Assembly (NCBI GenBank): GCA_949285075.1
Contig: CASDXF010000023.1
Span: 1-59,971, forward strand
DNA from: an uncultured Bacteroides sp.
GTDB taxonomy: Bacteria > Bacteroidota > Bacteroidia > Bacteroidales > Bacteroidaceae
DNA length: 59,971 bases
Direction: 5' to 3'
The notes under the pieces are model-generated. The model was not told the origin of the DNA and did no database searches. It saw only the letters and a list, made by a program, of their open reading frames with translations. Both the position numbers and the translations under genes were made by a program. This document shows, piece by piece, positions 57,889 to 59,971 of the stretch. Every line of letters starts with the position of its first letter. Positions within the stretch are counted from its first letter, which is position 1.

Positions 57889-57960
57889 GATTAGATTTGC
57901 CCGGGCATCTTTTGAGGCCTCTTTTTCGAGCGTGCTTTTCGCTTCCGCAATGAGGAGGAT
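57889..57960 (+). mobile_element. decayed partial copy of the MITE-like element
   Basis: The segment GATTTGCCCGGGCATCTTTTG...TTTTCGAGCGTGCTTTTCGCTTCCG...GAGGAGG aligns to the left half of the 29904-30078 element. The outer repeat end and the right half are not recognisable. It abuts 22-bp repeat copy G. Confidence 0.5.
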
Positions 57961-58096
57961 TCGCGTTAAACCTTCTCCGTTTGTCAGCCTGCCCTGCGGC
58001 TCGCGACAGGCTGCCCTACGGCTCGTGAGAAACAGGGCAGCGGCTCACGAGGGATAGGGCAGTCTCTCGGACGGGCAGTAAGGCGTTGATAATGAG
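57956..58096. repeat. dispersed 22-bp-unit intergenic element, copy G (inverted)
   Basis: Full-length copy in the opposite orientation to A and H: right-end sequence GGATTCGCGTTAAACCTTCTCC first, units at 57990, 58012, 58034 and 58056, then CAGTAAGGCGTTGATAATGAG, the reverse complement of the conserved left end. Confidence 0.85.
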
Positions 58097-58210
58097 TACT
58101 TCCGTTTGTATGGCATTGTGTGGGTGTATTCGCATGCACTCTTCCGGGGGCCGTTTCAACGGAAAGACGAGTGCGGGGAGGCTTTCGTCGCAAAATAAGC
58201 GAAAAAGCCG

Positions 58211-58218
58211 TATCTTTG
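58211..58218 (+). promoter_or_regulatory. -7 box (TATCTTTG) of miaB
   Basis: Exact consensus 30 bp before the ATG; a TTTCG near 58183 is a weak -33. Confidence 0.6.
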
Positions 58219-58247
58219 CAGCCGAACTTTTAAAAACGAGACTTATT

Positions 58248-59621
58248 ATGAACGAATTGACGGGAGCGGACTTTAAATCCGCAACTGCTGAAGAGAACGG
58301 CAAGAAGCTGTTCATCGAGACTTACGGCTGCCAGATGAACGTGGCCGACAGCGAGGTGATAGCCTCCGTAATGCAAATGGCGGGATACTCCGTGGCGGAA
58401 ACGCTGGAGGAGGCCGACGCCGTGTTTCTGAACACTTGCTCCATACGGGACAACGCGGAACAGAAGATTCTGAACCGGCTGGAATTCTTCCACTCGCTGA
58501 GGAAGAAGAGAAAGGGCCTGATTGTCGGCGTACTGGGCTGCATGGCCGAACGGGTAAAGGAGGACCTGATAGCCAACCACCACGTGGACTTGGTGGCCGG
58601 GCCGGACGCTTACCTGACCCTGCCTGAGCTTATCGCCTCGGTGGAGGCGGGCGAGAAGGCCATCAACGTGGAGCTGTCTACCACCGAGACCTACAAGGAC
58701 GTGATTCCTACCCGTGTCTGCGGAAACCACGTCTCCGGATTCGTCTCCATCATGCGGGGATGCAACAACTTCTGCACCTATTGCATCGTGCCCTATACGC
58801 GCGGAAGGGAGCGCAGCAGGGACGTGGAGAGCATCCTGAACGAGGTGGCCGACTTGGTGGAGAAGGGCTATAAGGAAATCACGCTGTTGGGACAGAACGT
58901 CAACTCCTACCGATTCGAGCGGCCCACGGGCGAGGTCATCCGTTTCCCCGAGCTGCTCCGCACGGTGGCCGAGGCCGCTCCGGGCGCGCGCGTCCGCTTT
59001 ACGACCTCGCACCCGAAGGACATGAGCGACGAGACGTTGGAGGTCATCGCCCAAGTGCCTAACGTTTGCCGTCACATCCACCTGCCCGTGCAGAGCGGAA
59101 GCTCACGCATCCTGAAGCTGATGAACCGCAAGTACACCCGGGAGTGGTATCTGGACCGTGTGGCGGCCATCAGGCGGATTATCCCCGACTGCGGCTTGTC
59201 TACCGACATCTTTTCGGGCTTCCACTCCGAGACGGAGGAGGACCATCAGATGTCGCTCTCGCTGATGGAGGAGTGTGGCTACGACTCCGCCTTCATGTTC
59301 AAGTACTCCGAGCGTCCCGGGACGTACGCCTCCAAGCATCTGCCGGACGATATACCCGAGGAGGTGAAGGTGCGGCGGCTGAACGAGATTATCGCGCTGC
59401 AAACCCGCCTCTCCGCGGAGGCCAACCGCCGCTGCATAGGGAAGACCTACGAGGTGTTGGTGGAGGGCGTTTCCAAACGCTCGCGCGACCAACTCTTCGG
59501 ACGGACGGAGCAGAATAGGGTAGTGGTGTTCGACAGAGGGACGTACCGCATAGGCGATTTCGTGAACGTGCGGATTACGGACGCGAGCTCGGCCACGCTG
59601 AAGGGAGAAGCGGTGGACTGA
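58248..59621 (+). CDS. miaB: tRNA (N6-isopentenyl adenosine-37-C2)-methylthiotransferase MiaB
   Basis: 457 residues from the ATG at 58248; the open frame begins at 58086 inside a repeat. The N-terminal UPF0004 domain has three cluster cysteines (YGCQMN C28, NTCS C64, GCMAE C98). The radical SAM site is GCNNFCTYC (C172, C176, C179), and the C-terminal TRAM domain covers about 390-455. It converts i6A37 to ms2i6A37 in tRNAs reading UNN codons. Full length, monocistronic. Confidence 0.96.
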   Translation: MNELTGADFKSATAEENGKKLFIETYGCQMNVADSEVIASVMQMAGYSVAETLEEADAVFLNTCSIRDNAEQKILNRLEFFHSLRKKRKGLIVGVLGCMAERVKEDLIANHHVDLVAGPDAYLTLPELIASVEAGEKAINVELSTTETYKDVIPTRVCGNHVSGFVSIMRGCNNFCTYCIVPYTRGRERSRDVESILNEVADLVEKGYKEITLLGQNVNSYRFERPTGEVIRFPELLRTVAEAAPGARVRFTTSHPKDMSDETLEVIAQVPNVCRHIHLPVQSGSSRILKLMNRKYTREWYLDRVAAIRRIIPDCGLSTDIFSGFHSETEEDHQMSLSLMEECGYDSAFMFKYSERPGTYASKHLPDDIPEEVKVRRLNEIIALQTRLSAEANRRCIGKTYEVLVEGVSKRSRDQLFGRTEQNRVVVFDRGTYRIGDFVNVRITDASSATLKGEAVD

Positions 59622-59685
59622 AACGCCGTTTGTCTCAAACCGGGCATTAGAAAAGACACTGTCATTTTGTTGGATGCGAAACGGC

Positions 59686-59823
59686 TTATTCTCAGTAGCT
59701 TATTACCCGTTCGAGAAACAGCCCCGTTTCTCGTGAGCCGTAGCCCTTTCTCTCGTGAGCCGTAGGGCAGCCTGTCACGAGCCGCAGGGCGGGTTGACAA
59801 GTGGAGTAGGCTTAACATGAATC
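59686..59823. repeat. dispersed 22-bp-unit intergenic element, copy H
   Basis: Full-length copy (138 bp): left end TTATTCTCAGTAGCTTA...CGTTCGAGAAACAG, units at 59720, 59742 and 59764, right end GGTTGACAAGTGGAGTAGG...AACATGAATCC. Confidence 0.85.
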
Positions 59824-59897
59824 CTTCTTATCGCAGAAGTGAAAAACATACCCGGAAAGGCTTTCCAAAAAAGGGGCGGGCGAGCTTAAACGCTCTA

Positions 59898-59971
59898 AGA
59901 GCCTGTTTAAATTTTGCTCGGGTTTATTTTGTGAGCCCTTTTCGAGGATGTTTTTCCGGTTTTGCGAGGAG
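59898..59971 (+). mobile_element. MITE-like element, truncated by the window end
   Basis: AGAGCCTGTTTAAATTTTGC at 59898-59917 and the following ~55 bp match the left half of the 29904-30078 element (TCGGGTTTATTTTG, TTTTCGAGGATG, TTTTCCG). The right end lies outside the window. Confidence 0.8.

Larger units (their letters stand above)
57667..58247. other. intergenic region between the DUF1848 gene and miaB
   Basis: No gene seen. It contains a decayed inverted-repeat element (about 57889-57960), 22-bp repeat copy G (57956-58096) and the miaB promoter (58211). The rest is A/T-rich and unassigned. Confidence 0.5.
59622..59971. other. gene-free tail of the window
   Basis: No gene seen. It holds repeat copy H (59686-59823) and the start of an inverted-repeat element (59898 onward). 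No clear terminator follows miaB before the repeat. Confidence 0.5.

Noticed and set aside
57815-58057. 80-residue plus-strand open frame
   Set aside because: It runs through the decayed inverted-repeat element and repeat copy G; not protein-like.

Overview
The window is chromosomal DNA from a member of the Bacteroidota, order Bacteroidales, probably near Bacteroides. Three things point there: two SusC/SusD loci, a FecR/ECF sigma regulatory pair with an STN-domain SusC, and promoters of the Bacteroides form (TTTG near -33, about 20 bp, then TAnnTTTG near -7) with almost no Shine-Dalgarno sequences. The species cannot be named from the sequence alone. No tRNA, rRNA, CRISPR array, phage or complete insertion sequence was seen.

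Layout. 1-85 is the tail of a truncated gene. 491-11262 is SusCD locus 1: NHL/IPT lipoprotein, SusC, SusD, surface lipoprotein, BACON-EEP phosphodiesterase and a second NHL/IPT lipoprotein. It has no glycoside hydrolase and ends at a long hairpin followed by four 22-bp-spaced palindromes. 11890-15434 holds small envelope lipoproteins (NlpE-like, META, lipocalin/NlpE-C) and a second EEP lipoprotein. 15550-25868 is the housekeeping core: polA divergent from a polyprenyl diphosphate synthase, then minus-strand deoC, mazG-like, dtd, uvrC, apt and mnmG. 25869-27387 is 1.5 kb without genes. It carries the mnmG promoter, a small inverted-repeat element, a Crp/Fnr-like dyad, a probable small RNA of about 220 nt with its own terminator, and a 22-bp repeat array.

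27388-44263 is SusCD locus 2: ECF sigma, then a PHP-domain protein and an AraC regulator lying between sigma and FecR, then FecR, STN-SusC, SusD, DUF4843, PKD-like protein and two DUF5117-type metalloprotease paralogues. The second paralogue has lost every zinc ligand. 44851-56201 is an AraC regulator followed by a tightly overlapping operon: membrane-anchored HEAT protein, processive GT2, TPR protein with a YaiO-like beta-barrel, DUF4838 lipoprotein, DUF1573 lipoprotein and LruC-domain lipoprotein. It reads as an uncharacterised synthase-dependent polysaccharide export locus. 56499-57500 is a DUF1848 protein preceded by a terminated leader or small RNA, and 58248-59621 is miaB.

Two dispersed repeat families sit between genes. 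One is a roughly 140-bp element built on a 22-bp tandem unit (eight copies). The other is a roughly 150-175-bp element with AGAGCCTGTTTA-type terminal inverted repeats (two full copies, one cut by the window end, one decayed). They repeatedly lie side by side. Domain calls come from reading the translations; none was checked against a database.
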